From GAS188 sp035949255 (lineage in GTDB: Bacteria; Pseudomonadota; Alphaproteobacteria; Rhizobiales; Beijerinckiaceae): a stretch of 54,619 bases of DNA. Under the pieces are notes generated by a model. That model was not told the origin of the DNA. It ran no database searches and saw only the letters and a program-made list of their open reading frames with translations. Shown here one piece after another: positions 24,635 to 33,311 of this stretch; position 1 is the stretch's first letter, and every line of letters begins with the position of its first letter. The DNA lies in contig DASZIL010000112.1 in assembly GCA_035949255.1 (NCBI GenBank), positions 1 to 54,619 of the forward strand, written 5' to 3'. The position numbers and the translations under genes were made by a program.

Positions 24635-25857
24635 GGCTCGCGCTCGCTCGCCATGGCCCAGGCGGTGAGTTTCGCACGCTCCTCGCCGGTGATCTCGGTG
24701 ATGTTCCCCGGGGGCATCGCGCGCCCTATTCCCGCCTGCAGGTAGATGTCGCGCGCATGAGCCGCGATCTCCTCATCCGTGTCGAGGCGCACGCCCTTGG
24801 GGGGAGCCGCAAGCCCTTCCCTCACCGGCTCTTGCGAATGGCAAAGGCTGCAGCGGCCGATGACGATGTCGCGCACTTCGCCGAATTCAGGGCGCGCTAC
24901 CGCGTCTGCAAGCCGCGCGGGCGCCGGTCCCAATTCGGCAAGATCACGGCGCGTGTCGGGGAAAGTCGAGAGCCATGCCGCGAGAATGAAGGCTAGCGCC
25001 GCCACGCCCCAGCTCCACCAGGGTTTGCGGCCATGGGCATGCATGGTGTTGAAGAAATGCCGGATCGCGACGCCGATGATGATGACGAGCCCGATGATGA
25101 CGAAATTCCAGCGACTCGAGAAGGCGAGCGGATAATGGTTCGCCAGCATCAGGAAGAGCACGGGAAGCGTGAGATAATTGTTGTGCGTCGAGCGCGTCTT
25201 GGCCTCGCGGCCAAGCCGCGGGTCGGGCGCCTCGCCGGCCTTGAGCGCCGCCACCACCTTCCTCTGGTTCGGGATGATCACCATGGCGACCGAACCGGTC
25301 ATCATCGTACCGATCACCGCGCCGACATGGATGAAGGCGCCGCGCCCGGAGAAGACGAAAGTGAGCCCGTAAGCCAAGGCCACCAAGAAAACGAAGACCG
25401 CGACCGAGAGCGCTCTCTCGTCGCGCGCGAGCGGTGAGCGACAAAGCCCGTCATAGACGACCCACCCGATGATCAGAACGCCAAGCCCGATCGCGATCGC
25501 TCCCCAGCCCGGCAAATCGAGCACATGGCGGTCGATGAGGTAGAGCTCCGGATCGGCGTAATAGAGCACGCACAAGAGCGCGAAGCCCGAGATCCAGGTC
25601 CAATAGGATTCCCACTTGAACCAGTGGAGCTCCTCGGGCATCGCGGCCGGCGCGATATTGTATTTCTGCAAATGGTAGAAGCCCCCGCCATGCACCTGCC
25701 AAGCCTCCCCGCTCACGCCCTGCGGCAGGCTCCGCGGCCGGCGCAAGCCGAGATCGAGCGCGATGAAATAGAAGGATTCCCCGATCCAGGCGATCGCCGT
25801 GATCACATGCAGCCAGCGGATGGCGAAATTCGCCCAATCCCAGGCGACGGCGGTCAT
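24631..25857 (-). CDS. puuD: Urate hydroxylase PuuD, membrane-bound with cytochrome c tail
   Basis: 408 residues. An N-terminal domain of about eight membrane segments begins FAIRWLHVITAIAWIGESFY and contains HGGGFYHLQKYNIAPAAMPE and RSTHNNYLTLPVLFLML. A C-terminal periplasmic cytochrome c domain carries the haem motif CSLCH at residue 336 and an axial Met in GRAMPPGN. PuuD oxidises urate to 5-hydroxyisourate and passes electrons to the respiratory chain, replacing soluble uricase. It stands 78 bases past the allantoate amidohydrolase gene. Confidence 0.95.
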   Translation of the reverse strand: MTAVAWDWANFAIRWLHVITAIAWIGESFYFIALDLGLRRPRSLPQGVSGEAWQVHGGGFYHLQKYNIAPAAMPEELHWFKWESYWTWISGFALLCVLYYADPELYLIDRHVLDLPGWGAIAIGLGVLIIGWVVYDGLCRSPLARDERALSVAVFVFLVALAYGLTFVFSGRGAFIHVGAVIGTMMTGSVAMVIIPNQRKVVAALKAGEAPDPRLGREAKTRSTHNNYLTLPVLFLMLANHYPLAFSSRWNFVIIGLVIIIGVAIRHFFNTMHAHGRKPWWSWGVAALAFILAAWLSTFPDTRRDLAELGPAPARLADAVARPEFGEVRDIVIGRCSLCHSQEPVREGLAAPPKGVRLDTDEEIAAHARDIYLQAGIGRAMPPGNITEITGEERAKLTAWAMASEREP

Positions 25858-25935
25858 GCTCTTCTCCTTATGGGGCGATTCGGACCGATGGCGTCATCCG
25901 CCGGCAAATCCATCCGCAATGCAAGAGCGTTTCGA

Positions 25936-27267
25936 TCAGGCCCTTTGCGATGACGGGTGAGCATTTGCCGAGGACGACGGTGTCGCGGTCGCAGGTCGCG
26001 CCTCGCGCCCGATCTTTGCTTCCTGGCCCTTCGCCGGACGAAAATGCATGAGAAAATCGAGCATCACCTCGACCGCGGCTTGCGCATCCTCGACGGTGAT
26101 TGCCTCGGCCGGATTGTGGCTGATGCCTCCCTTGCAACGAAGGAAAAGCATGGCGACTGGGCAAAGCTTCGCCATCGCCATGGCGTCATGACCGGCTCCG
26201 CTTGGCAGTGCGAAGACGCGATGCCCCTGGCGTGCGAGCGCCGCCGACAGAGCCTGCATCAAGGCTTCGTCGCAAGGCGTGGCTTTCGCCTCGTCAAGCG
26301 GCGTGAAGCTTATGTCGAGGCCGCGTTCCTTCGCGACGGCGCGCAAGCGTGCCTCGACCTTGGCTTTCGCCCGCTCCCTTACCTCGTCGGTCGGGGCGCG
26401 CAGATCGACGCTGAAGCGGACCTTCGCGGGGATCACATTGATCGCGCCCGGCGAAGCCTCGATGACGCCGACCGTCGCGACCACCTCGTGCGTGTGGCGC
26501 GCTTCATCCTCGACGGCCAGGATCATCGCGGCGCTGCCCGCAAGCGGATCCTTCCGCCTTTCCATAGGCACGGTTCCCGCATGACCGGCCTCGCCTTCGA
26601 CCATGACGTTGAAGCGGCACATGCCCGCAATGGCGGTGACGACGCCAAGCGCCAGATTCTCGGCTTCGAGCACCGGCCCTTGCTCGATATGGCTTTCGAG
26701 ATACCCGCAGATTCGAGCGGGATCGCGCGCGATCTCGCCGATGCGGCCGATGTCGCAGCCAAAGCCACGCAGCGCCTCTGCGAGCGAAATGCCACTTTCG
26801 TCCTTCGCATCGAGGCTCTCGAAATCGAAGGTGCCTGCGAGCGCGCGCGAGCCCGAAAGCGTCGCCGGAAAGCGCACACCCTCCTCGTCGCCAAAAGCGA
26901 CGACCTCGAGCGCGAAGGGAAGCCCCAAACCACGTCGCCGCAACTCCTCCACCACCTCGATCGCGGAGAGGACGCCGAAGCCACCATCATATCGGCCGGC
27001 GTCACGCACGCTGTCGATATGAGAGCCGAGAATGAAGGTCGGCGCATCGGGCGCGGAGCTTTTCAGGCGCCCGACGACATTGCCGATATCGTCCTCCTCG
27101 ACCGCAAGCCCCGCCGCTTCCATGAAGCCGCGCACCCGCCTCATCGCAAGCTTGTGCGAAGGTGAGAGGAAAAGGCGGGTGATCTTGCCCGGCTCATCGC
27201 TGTCGACCGCAAGCTCGTCGAGGCGCCGCATCACGCGCTCGCCGAGACGCGGGAAATTGGTCGTCAT
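25936..27267 (-). CDS. Allantoate amidohydrolase (M20 family)
   Basis: 443 residues. Metal ligands of the M20 amidohydrolases are seen in ILGSHIDSVRDAGRYDGGFG (His, Asp), VVAFGDEEGVRFP (Glu pair), YLESHIEQGPVLE (His) and PSGAGHDAMAMA. The dimerisation domain lies between about 215 and 330. Related enzymes act on N-carbamoyl amino acids or ureidoglycine; its place between puuD and the allantoinase fusion makes allantoate the likely substrate (AllC/HpxK type). An Ala/Ser-rich tail of about 25 residues is extra. It overlaps the upstream gene by 4 bases. Confidence 0.88.
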   Translation of the reverse strand: MTTNFPRLGERVMRRLDELAVDSDEPGKITRLFLSPSHKLAMRRVRGFMEAAGLAVEEDDIGNVVGRLKSSAPDAPTFILGSHIDSVRDAGRYDGGFGVLSAIEVVEELRRRGLGLPFALEVVAFGDEEGVRFPATLSGSRALAGTFDFESLDAKDESGISLAEALRGFGCDIGRIGEIARDPARICGYLESHIEQGPVLEAENLALGVVTAIAGMCRFNVMVEGEAGHAGTVPMERRKDPLAGSAAMILAVEDEARHTHEVVATVGVIEASPGAINVIPAKVRFSVDLRAPTDEVRERAKAKVEARLRAVAKERGLDISFTPLDEAKATPCDEALMQALSAALARQGHRVFALPSGAGHDAMAMAKLCPVAMLFLRCKGGISHNPAEAITVEDAQAAVEVMLDFLMHFRPAKGQEAKIGREARPATATPSSSANAHPSSQRA

Positions 27268-28688
27268 GGCAATCGATCCTTGATTCGCAACTGCGCGATG
27301 CGCTCGATCTCGCCAAGCGCGGTTTCGAATTCGGCCTCCGCATCCGCGCCAAGGCGATTTCGCATCGCGGCGATCACTTCCTCTTTCGTGCGCCCCTTCA
27401 CCGCAAGGATGAATGGAAAACCGAAATGGGCCTTGTAATGCTCATTCATGCGGGTGAGCGCGGCAAGCTCGTGGGGCGTTAGACGGTCAAGTCCCGCAGA
27501 AGCCTGCTCCCTGGCGCTGTCGGCCGTGACCTCGCCCGCGAGCGCGAGGTGCCCGGCAAGATCGGGATGCGCCTTGATCAAGGCGAGCTTCTCCTCGCGC
27601 GGCAAGGCGCGCATCGCCGCGGACATGGCTTGCGCGAGGCCTTGCGCATCGTCATTGCGTGACGAAAGCCCTGCGCGATGCACGCTCTCCGCGATCTTCG
27701 GGGTGTGCTCGAACACATGGCCGAAGCGCTCGATGAAGAGCGCGCGCGGCATGCGGCTCGGCTTGTAGCCACCGGGTGGCGGATGCCGCTCGACCCAATG
27801 GCGCGCGATATCGAGGCGGCGCGCCATCCACACACCGCCTTTTTCGAGCGCATAATCGAGGAAGCGCGCGAGCGCCGCCGCGCGACCCGGCCGTCCGGCC
27901 AGGCGACAATGGAGACCAACCGACATCATCTTCGGACGCTCGGCGCCTTCAGCATGAAGAAGATCGAAGCTGTCCTTGAGATAGGCGAAGAATTGGTCCC
28001 CCGAATTGAAGCCTTGCGGGGTCGCAAAACGCATGTCGTTCGCATCGAGCGTGTAGGGCACGACGAGCTGCGGTCCGTGCGGGCCATCGAGCCAATAGGG
28101 CAGATCATCCGCGTAACTGTCGGCGAGATAGACGAAACCTTGCTCTTCCATCGCGAGCGGGATCGTGTTGATCGATGATCGCCCCTGATAGAAGCCGAGC
28201 GGGCGTTCACCGGCGATCTCCGTATGCAAGCGGATCGCTTCTGCGATGTGGTCTCGCTCGACGGCGGGCGCGATATTCCTGTAGTCGATCCATCGCAAAC
28301 CATGGCTTGCGATCTCGAAGCCTGCCTCCTTCATCGCCGCGACCGCGTCGGGGTTGCGCGCCATTGCGGCCGCGACCGCGTAGACCGTGACCGGCACGTT
28401 GCGTTCTTTGAAAAGGCGCCACAAGCGCCAAAACCCGACCCTCGATCCGTATTCATAGATCGATTCCATGTTCATGTGCCGCTGCCCCACCCAGGGCCGC
28501 GCGCCGACGATTTCAGAAAGAAAGGCTTCCGAAGCTTCATCACCATGAAGGATGTTGTTCTCGGCGCCCTCCTCGTAATTGATCACGAATTGCAGGGCGA
28601 CGCGGGCGCCATTCGGCCAATCCGCATGAGGCGGCTCGCGCCCATAGCCGACCATGTCACGAGGATATGGAGTTTCGCCAGGCATCAT
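27264..28688 (-). CDS. puuE: Bifunctional allantoinase (PuuE) / OHCU decarboxylase (UraD)
   Basis: 474 residues from an ATG pair at 28688/28685; the frame stays open to 28943, but PYPRDMVGYGREPPHADWP is the usual PuuE opening. Residues about 1-300 are a NodB-like, cofactor-free allantoinase (FVINYEEGAENNILHGDE, EIASHGLRWIDYRNI). Residues about 310-474 are OHCU decarboxylase with the active-site AHPDLAGHLA. The fusion combines two consecutive steps: OHCU to S-allantoin, and allantoin to allantoate. It is the first gene of the leftward operon and diverges from uraH. Confidence 0.94.
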   Translation of the reverse strand: MMPGETPYPRDMVGYGREPPHADWPNGARVALQFVINYEEGAENNILHGDEASEAFLSEIVGARPWVGQRHMNMESIYEYGSRVGFWRLWRLFKERNVPVTVYAVAAAMARNPDAVAAMKEAGFEIASHGLRWIDYRNIAPAVERDHIAEAIRLHTEIAGERPLGFYQGRSSINTIPLAMEEQGFVYLADSYADDLPYWLDGPHGPQLVVPYTLDANDMRFATPQGFNSGDQFFAYLKDSFDLLHAEGAERPKMMSVGLHCRLAGRPGRAAALARFLDYALEKGGVWMARRLDIARHWVERHPPPGGYKPSRMPRALFIERFGHVFEHTPKIAESVHRAGLSSRNDDAQGLAQAMSAAMRALPREEKLALIKAHPDLAGHLALAGEVTADSAREQASAGLDRLTPHELAALTRMNEHYKAHFGFPFILAVKGRTKEEVIAAMRNRLGADAEAEFETALGEIERIAQLRIKDRLP

Positions 28689-28856
28689 TCGCCCATGAAG
28701 GACCGTCGGGAATTTTGGGTTCGCAAGCGCGTCGGGAAAAGCTCCCGATGCGCTGGTGGTGCGGAAAAAGGCCGTCGAAGCAACCTCTTGCCAAGGCCGC
28801 CGAATGGATGTCTCCTCGTCATTGTGCCCAATCAAGGGCGTCGCGCAAGTCGTACG

Positions 28857-28871
28857 CCTGTCTTGGACAGG
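28857..28871. promoter_or_regulatory. Candidate operator between puuE and uraH
   Basis: CCTGTC-TTG-GACAGG is a perfect 6+3+6 inverted repeat, placed 6 bases before the GGAGGG ribosome binding site of uraH in the 202-base divergent promoter region. It could bind a dimeric repressor of the purine genes, or form a small hairpin near the ribosome site. No regulator gene is adjacent. Confidence 0.4.
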
Positions 28872-28890
28872 AAATTCGGAGGGTCTTAAC

Positions 28891-29265
28891 TTGTCGCAAG
28901 CGCGCGTTTCCGAGGGCCGGCTCACGACCCATGTGCTCGACACCAGTGCCGGGAGACCCGCAGCCTCGATGGAAATCGTGCTTTACGGGCTCGATAAGGG
29001 TGGACGGCGCGAGATGAAGCGCACCGTGACCAATGCGTACGGGCGTTGCGATGAGCCGCTTCTCGCAGGCCGCGAAATGAGCGTCGGCCGCTACGAGATC
29101 GCCTTTCAGGCCGGGCGCTATTTCCGCGAGAGCGGTATCGAGCTTTCCGATCCGGCCTTCCTCGAGGAAGTGCCGGTCCGCTTCGGCATCGCCGATGCGA
29201 GCGCCCATTACCATGTGCCCTTGCTCATCTCGCCCTATGGTTATTCCACCTATCGCGGGAGCTGA
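28891..29265 (+). CDS. uraH: 5-Hydroxyisourate hydrolase
   Basis: 124 residues starting at a TTG with GGAGGG at 7-base spacing; no better ATG exists. This is the transthyretin-like fold: RLTTHVLDTSAGRPAASMEI with the catalytic His near the N-terminus, and HYHVPLLISPYGYSTYRGS with the second His and the diagnostic C-terminal Tyr-Arg-Gly-Ser. It hydrolyses the PuuD product to OHCU. No signal peptide is present, so it is cytoplasmic. Confidence 0.96.
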   Translation: MSQARVSEGRLTTHVLDTSAGRPAASMEIVLYGLDKGGRREMKRTVTNAYGRCDEPLLAGREMSVGRYEIAFQAGRYFRESGIELSDPAFLEEVPVRFGIADASAHYHVPLLISPYGYSTYRGS

Positions 29266-29268
29266 GCG

Positions 29269-29355
29269 ATGGCGAAGGGAAAAGCTGCGGTCCCGAGGCA
29301 AGAGCCAAGCAGGGTCGAGCCTTCGGCCGGGAAGGCTGAAGCGGCGCCAGCATGA
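29269..29355 (+). CDS. Possible 28-aa linker ORF between uraH and xdhA
   Basis: An ATG lies 3 bases after the uraH stop and the frame ends in a TGA that overlaps the xdhA start (ATGA). The peptide is Lys/Ala/Pro-rich with no recognised motif. Its exact fit between two genes suggests it may serve translational coupling, but it could be chance. Confidence 0.3.
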   Translation: MAKGKAAVPRQEPSRVEPSAGKAEAAPA

Positions 29356-30872
29356 CCGAAACGCGAGACACGTTGCGCTTCATCGACGGCGACGAACTGC
29401 GCGAGCTTTCGGGCTTCGACCCCACCCTCACCATCCTCGATTGGCTTCGCCTCGACGAGAGACGGATGGGCACGAAAGAGGGATGCGCGGAAGGCGATTG
29501 CGGCGCCTGCACCGTGGTGATCGGCCGGCTTGTCGGAGCGCAGGTGAAATATCGCGCCATCAATGCCTGCATCGCGCTTCTCGCAACACTCGACGGTCGA
29601 CGGCTGATCACGATCGAGCACCTCAAGGCGGGCGGCAAATTGCATCCCGTGCAGCGTGCGATGGTCGACCGGCATGGGTCGCAATGCGGATTTTGCACGC
29701 CTGGTATCGTCATGTCGCTCTTCGCGCTCTGGCTCGGCGAGAAGGACGCGAGCGAAGAGCGCATCGAGGATGCGCTCGCCGGCAATCTCTGCCGCTGCAC
29801 CGGCTACCAGCCGATCATCGCGGCAGGTCGCGACATGTTCTCAAAGGGTGCTCGGGCTAAGGAGGCTTGGCGAGCCCAATCTGTCGAGATGGCCGAGCGC
29901 CTTGCGCAGCTGCAGGACGATCGCCGCTTGGAGATGGTCAAGGATAAGCGCCGTTTCATTGCGCCCTCGAGCCTCGATGATTTCGCCAAGGTCTACGCGC
30001 GTCATCGCGACGCGACGATCCTCGCCGGCGCGACCGATGTGGGCTTGTGGATCACCAAGGAGATGCGTGTTCTCGGCACCGTGATTCACCCAGGCCGCAT
30101 CGCGGCGCTGGAGGGCGTGGTGGAGGATGACGAGGCGCTCGTTTTCGGTGCCATGACGAGCCTCTCCGATGCCGGCGAAACCTTGGGGCGCATGCATCCG
30201 CATCTTGCCGAATTGCTGCGCCGCTTCGGCGGTGAGCAGATCAGGAATGCCGGCACCTTGGGCGGCAATATTGCCAATGGCTCACCGATCGGCGATTTAC
30301 CGCCCGCGCTCATCGCGCTCGGCGCGAGCGTGACGCTCCGGCAAAAAGACAAGCGTCGCGAGCTGCCGCTCGAGAAGTTCTTCGTCGCCTATAAGCGCCA
30401 GGATCGTCGCCCGGGCGAATTCGTGGAAAGGGCGCGGGTGTCGAAACTCGGCGCCGCTTCGCTTTTCCATGTGTCGAAGATCAGCAAGCGCTTCGATGAA
30501 GACATCTCGGCGGTTTGCGGCGCTTTTCGGCTCGAACGTGATGGGGATACGCGCATCACCGAGGCTCGCTTCGCCTTCGGCGGCATGGCGGCAACGCCAA
30601 AACGTGCTTCGCACGCGGAAGCCGCTCTTCTCGGACGAGAATGGAACGAAGCGACGGCGGATCAAGCGGCGGCCGCGCTCGAGCAGGATTTCGAGCCCAT
30701 CGATGATTGGCGTGCCTCCGCGCGCTACCGCATGCGCTGCGCTCAAAATCTTCTCCGCCGCTTTGCCATCGAAACTTGCTCGTCGGGGACGCAGACGCGA
30801 ATTGCCGGCCCGCTGGCTCGCCCCCATGTGAGGGACGCGCTGGCCGAGACTGCAACGTCGCGGGGGTTGTAA
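29352..30872 (+). CDS. xdhA: Xanthine dehydrogenase small subunit XdhA (2Fe-2S and FAD)
   Basis: 506 residues. The plant-type ferredoxin domain has TKEGCAEGDCGACTVV (about residue 43), the second cluster domain has SQCGFCTPGIVMSLFAL and GNLCRCTGYQPI, and the FAD domain has ILAGATDVGLW and GGEQIRNAGTLGGNIANGSP. It transfers electrons from the molybdenum centre of XdhB to NAD+. The start overlaps the preceding small frame; XdhB follows 3 bases after the stop. Confidence 0.96.
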   Translation: MTETRDTLRFIDGDELRELSGFDPTLTILDWLRLDERRMGTKEGCAEGDCGACTVVIGRLVGAQVKYRAINACIALLATLDGRRLITIEHLKAGGKLHPVQRAMVDRHGSQCGFCTPGIVMSLFALWLGEKDASEERIEDALAGNLCRCTGYQPIIAAGRDMFSKGARAKEAWRAQSVEMAERLAQLQDDRRLEMVKDKRRFIAPSSLDDFAKVYARHRDATILAGATDVGLWITKEMRVLGTVIHPGRIAALEGVVEDDEALVFGAMTSLSDAGETLGRMHPHLAELLRRFGGEQIRNAGTLGGNIANGSPIGDLPPALIALGASVTLRQKDKRRELPLEKFFVAYKRQDRRPGEFVERARVSKLGAASLFHVSKISKRFDEDISAVCGAFRLERDGDTRITEARFAFGGMAATPKRASHAEAALLGREWNEATADQAAAALEQDFEPIDDWRASARYRMRCAQNLLRRFAIETCSSGTQTRIAGPLARPHVRDALAETATSRGL

Positions 30873-30875
30873 GGG

Positions 30876-33311
30876 ATGGTCGATCGGTCCTCAGGTGAGA
30901 GATCGCTTCCGGGAGGCACGGCTCGGCGGCACGCCGCCGGCACGCCGGGCGCCTCGTCTTCGCGAAAGCGCGCGGATCGCGTTCTCACCTCCCGCATGCA
31001 TCAGGCGCTGCCTCATGATTCCGCCCATAAGCATGTGACGGGCGAGGCGCTCTATGTGGATGATCTGCCGGAGCCCGCGGGCACGGCCCATCTTTATCTC
31101 GGCCTCTCGGATCGGGCGCACGCGAAGATCATCTCGCTCGACCTCGATGCGGTCCGCGCCTCGCCAGGGGTGCTCGCCGTGCTCACCTCGGCCGATATTC
31201 CAGGCGTAAACGACATGAGCTCGACCGGCCGGCATGACGAGGTTTTGCTCAGCAGCGATCTCGTCTCCTATCATCGCCAACCGATCTTCGCCGTGGTGGG
31301 CGAGACCCGCGACGCCGCAAGGCGCGCCTGCCTTGCCGCCAAGGTGATTTATGAGGATCTCGCCCCCATCGTCACCGTCGAGGAGGCGCGCCGCGCCAAG
31401 GCCGGTTTCGTCACCGAACCCCTTCGGCTCGAGCGCGGCGATATCGGCGCGGCGCTTCGTGCGGCTCCGCGGCGCCTCAAGGGCTCGATGCATGTCGGCG
31501 GTCAGGAGCATTTCTATCTCGAGGGCCAGGTCGCTCTCGCTATTCCTGGCGAAGACGATGACGTCACGGTCCATTCCTCGACCCAGCATCCCAGCGAGGT
31601 CCAGCACATGGTTTCGCATGTGCTTGGCGTTCCTTCCCACGCCGTGACCGTCGAGGTGCGCCGCATGGGAGGCGCCTTCGGCGGCAAGGAGACGCAAGGC
31701 AACCTCTTCGCCTGCCTCGCCGCGCTCGCGGCCAAGAAGCTCGGCCGTGCCGTGAAATGCCGTCCCGATCGCGATGACGACATGGCGGTCACCGGCAAGC
31801 GGCATGATTTCCTCATCGATTACGAGGTGGGCTTCGACGATCAAGGCGCCATCCATGCCGCCGATCTCGTCTATGCGGCGCGTTGCGGCTTCTCGGCCGA
31901 TCTCTCCGGCCCTGTGACCGATCGCGCGCTCTTTCACGCCGATAATTGCTATTTCTATCCGAGCGTGCGCGCCCGGTCCGAGCCCTACCGAACCAACACG
32001 TGCTCGAACACGGCCTTCCGCGGTTTCGGCGGCCCGCAAGGAATGCTCGGCGCCGAGCGCTTGATCGAGGAGGTCGCCTTTACCACCGGCCTCGACCCCC
32101 TCGATGTGAGAAAGCGCAATTTCTACGGCATCGGCGAGCGCGATTTGACGCCCTATCATCAGCGTGTCGAGGATAACATCATCGGCGAAATCGTCGAGCG
32201 GCTCGAAGCGACCTCGCGTTATCGCGAGCGGCGCGAGGCGCTCAAGAGCGCCAATGCGAAGAGCCGTGTGGTCAAGCGGGGCCTTGCGCTCACTCCGGTG
32301 AAATTCGGCATCTCGTTTACCGCGACCTGGTTCAATCAGGCAGGCGCGCTCGTCCACGTCTACAAGGACGGCTCGGTCCATCTCAATCACGGCGGCACCG
32401 AGATGGGACAAGGCCTCTACATGAAAGTGGCTCAGGTGGTCGCCGACGAGTTCCAGCTTGGCCTCGACCGTGTAAAGATCACAGCGACGACGACCGGCAA
32501 GGTGCCGAACACCTCAGCGACCGCCGCCTCCTCCGGCTCAGACCTCAACGGCATGGCGGCGCAAGCGGCCGCGCGCATGATCAAGGAGCGCCTCGTCGGC
32601 TTCCTCGCCGAGGAATGGGCCATGCCGGCGGAGGATATCCTTTTTGAATCGGGTTTCGTGCGCGCGGGCAACAGGAGCATGAGTTTCGAGGAGCTCGTGC
32701 AGGCGGCCTACATGGCGCGCATCCAGCTTTCGGCGGCGGGCTTTTACAAAACGCCAAAGATTCATTGGGACCGCAAATCAGGGCGCGGCCACCCCTTCTA
32801 TTACTTCGCCTATGGCGCCGCGGTGAGCGAGGTTGCGATCGACACGCTCACGGGCGAATATCGCGTGGAACGTGTCGACATCCTTCACGATTGCGGAAAC
32901 TCTCTCAACCCCGCCATTGATCGCGGCCAGATCGAGGGAGGGTTCGTGCAGGGCATGGGCTGGCTCACGACGGAGGAACTCTGGTTCGACAAGGAAGGGA
33001 GGCTTCGCACTCATGCGCCTTCGACCTACAAGATCCCGGTGGCTTCCGATCGCCCGCGCGTGTTCAACATCGAGTTTTTTGACGGTGGGGGCAATCGCGA
33101 GCCGACGGTCGGCCGCTCGAAGGCCGTCGGTGAGCCCCCCTTGATGCTTGCGATCTCGGTTCTTCACGCGCTCTCCGATGCCGTCGCGAGCATTGCGGAC
33201 CATCGTTTGTGCCCACGTCTCGACACACCCGCGACGCCTGAGCGCGTGCTGTTCGCTGTCGAGGAGATGAAGGCGAAGGCGGCAATGCTTCGCCGCGAGG
33301 CAGCGCCGTGA
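30876..33311 (+). CDS. xdhB: Xanthine dehydrogenase molybdopterin-binding subunit XdhB
   Basis: 811 residues with a polar N-terminal extension of about 40 residues before the usual start (SAHKHVTGEALYVDDLPEPA). Moco-contact and substrate motifs are visible: GGQEHFYLEGQVALA (active-site Glu), RMGGAFGGKE, NTAFRGFGGPQGML (substrate Arg), TSATAASSGSDLNG, and VGEPPLMLA, which holds the catalytic Glu. It oxidises hypoxanthine and xanthine to urate. The stop overlaps the xdhC start. Confidence 0.96.
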   Translation: MVDRSSGERSLPGGTARRHAAGTPGASSSRKRADRVLTSRMHQALPHDSAHKHVTGEALYVDDLPEPAGTAHLYLGLSDRAHAKIISLDLDAVRASPGVLAVLTSADIPGVNDMSSTGRHDEVLLSSDLVSYHRQPIFAVVGETRDAARRACLAAKVIYEDLAPIVTVEEARRAKAGFVTEPLRLERGDIGAALRAAPRRLKGSMHVGGQEHFYLEGQVALAIPGEDDDVTVHSSTQHPSEVQHMVSHVLGVPSHAVTVEVRRMGGAFGGKETQGNLFACLAALAAKKLGRAVKCRPDRDDDMAVTGKRHDFLIDYEVGFDDQGAIHAADLVYAARCGFSADLSGPVTDRALFHADNCYFYPSVRARSEPYRTNTCSNTAFRGFGGPQGMLGAERLIEEVAFTTGLDPLDVRKRNFYGIGERDLTPYHQRVEDNIIGEIVERLEATSRYRERREALKSANAKSRVVKRGLALTPVKFGISFTATWFNQAGALVHVYKDGSVHLNHGGTEMGQGLYMKVAQVVADEFQLGLDRVKITATTTGKVPNTSATAASSGSDLNGMAAQAAARMIKERLVGFLAEEWAMPAEDILFESGFVRAGNRSMSFEELVQAAYMARIQLSAAGFYKTPKIHWDRKSGRGHPFYYFAYGAAVSEVAIDTLTGEYRVERVDILHDCGNSLNPAIDRGQIEGGFVQGMGWLTTEELWFDKEGRLRTHAPSTYKIPVASDRPRVFNIEFFDGGGNREPTVGRSKAVGEPPLMLAISVLHALSDAVASIADHRLCPRLDTPATPERVLFAVEEMKAKAAMLRREAAP

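Noticed and set aside
30891..32411. 506-codon minus-strand open frame
   Set aside because: Shadow of xdhB in a GC-rich sequence; the plus-strand product has all xanthine dehydrogenase motifs.
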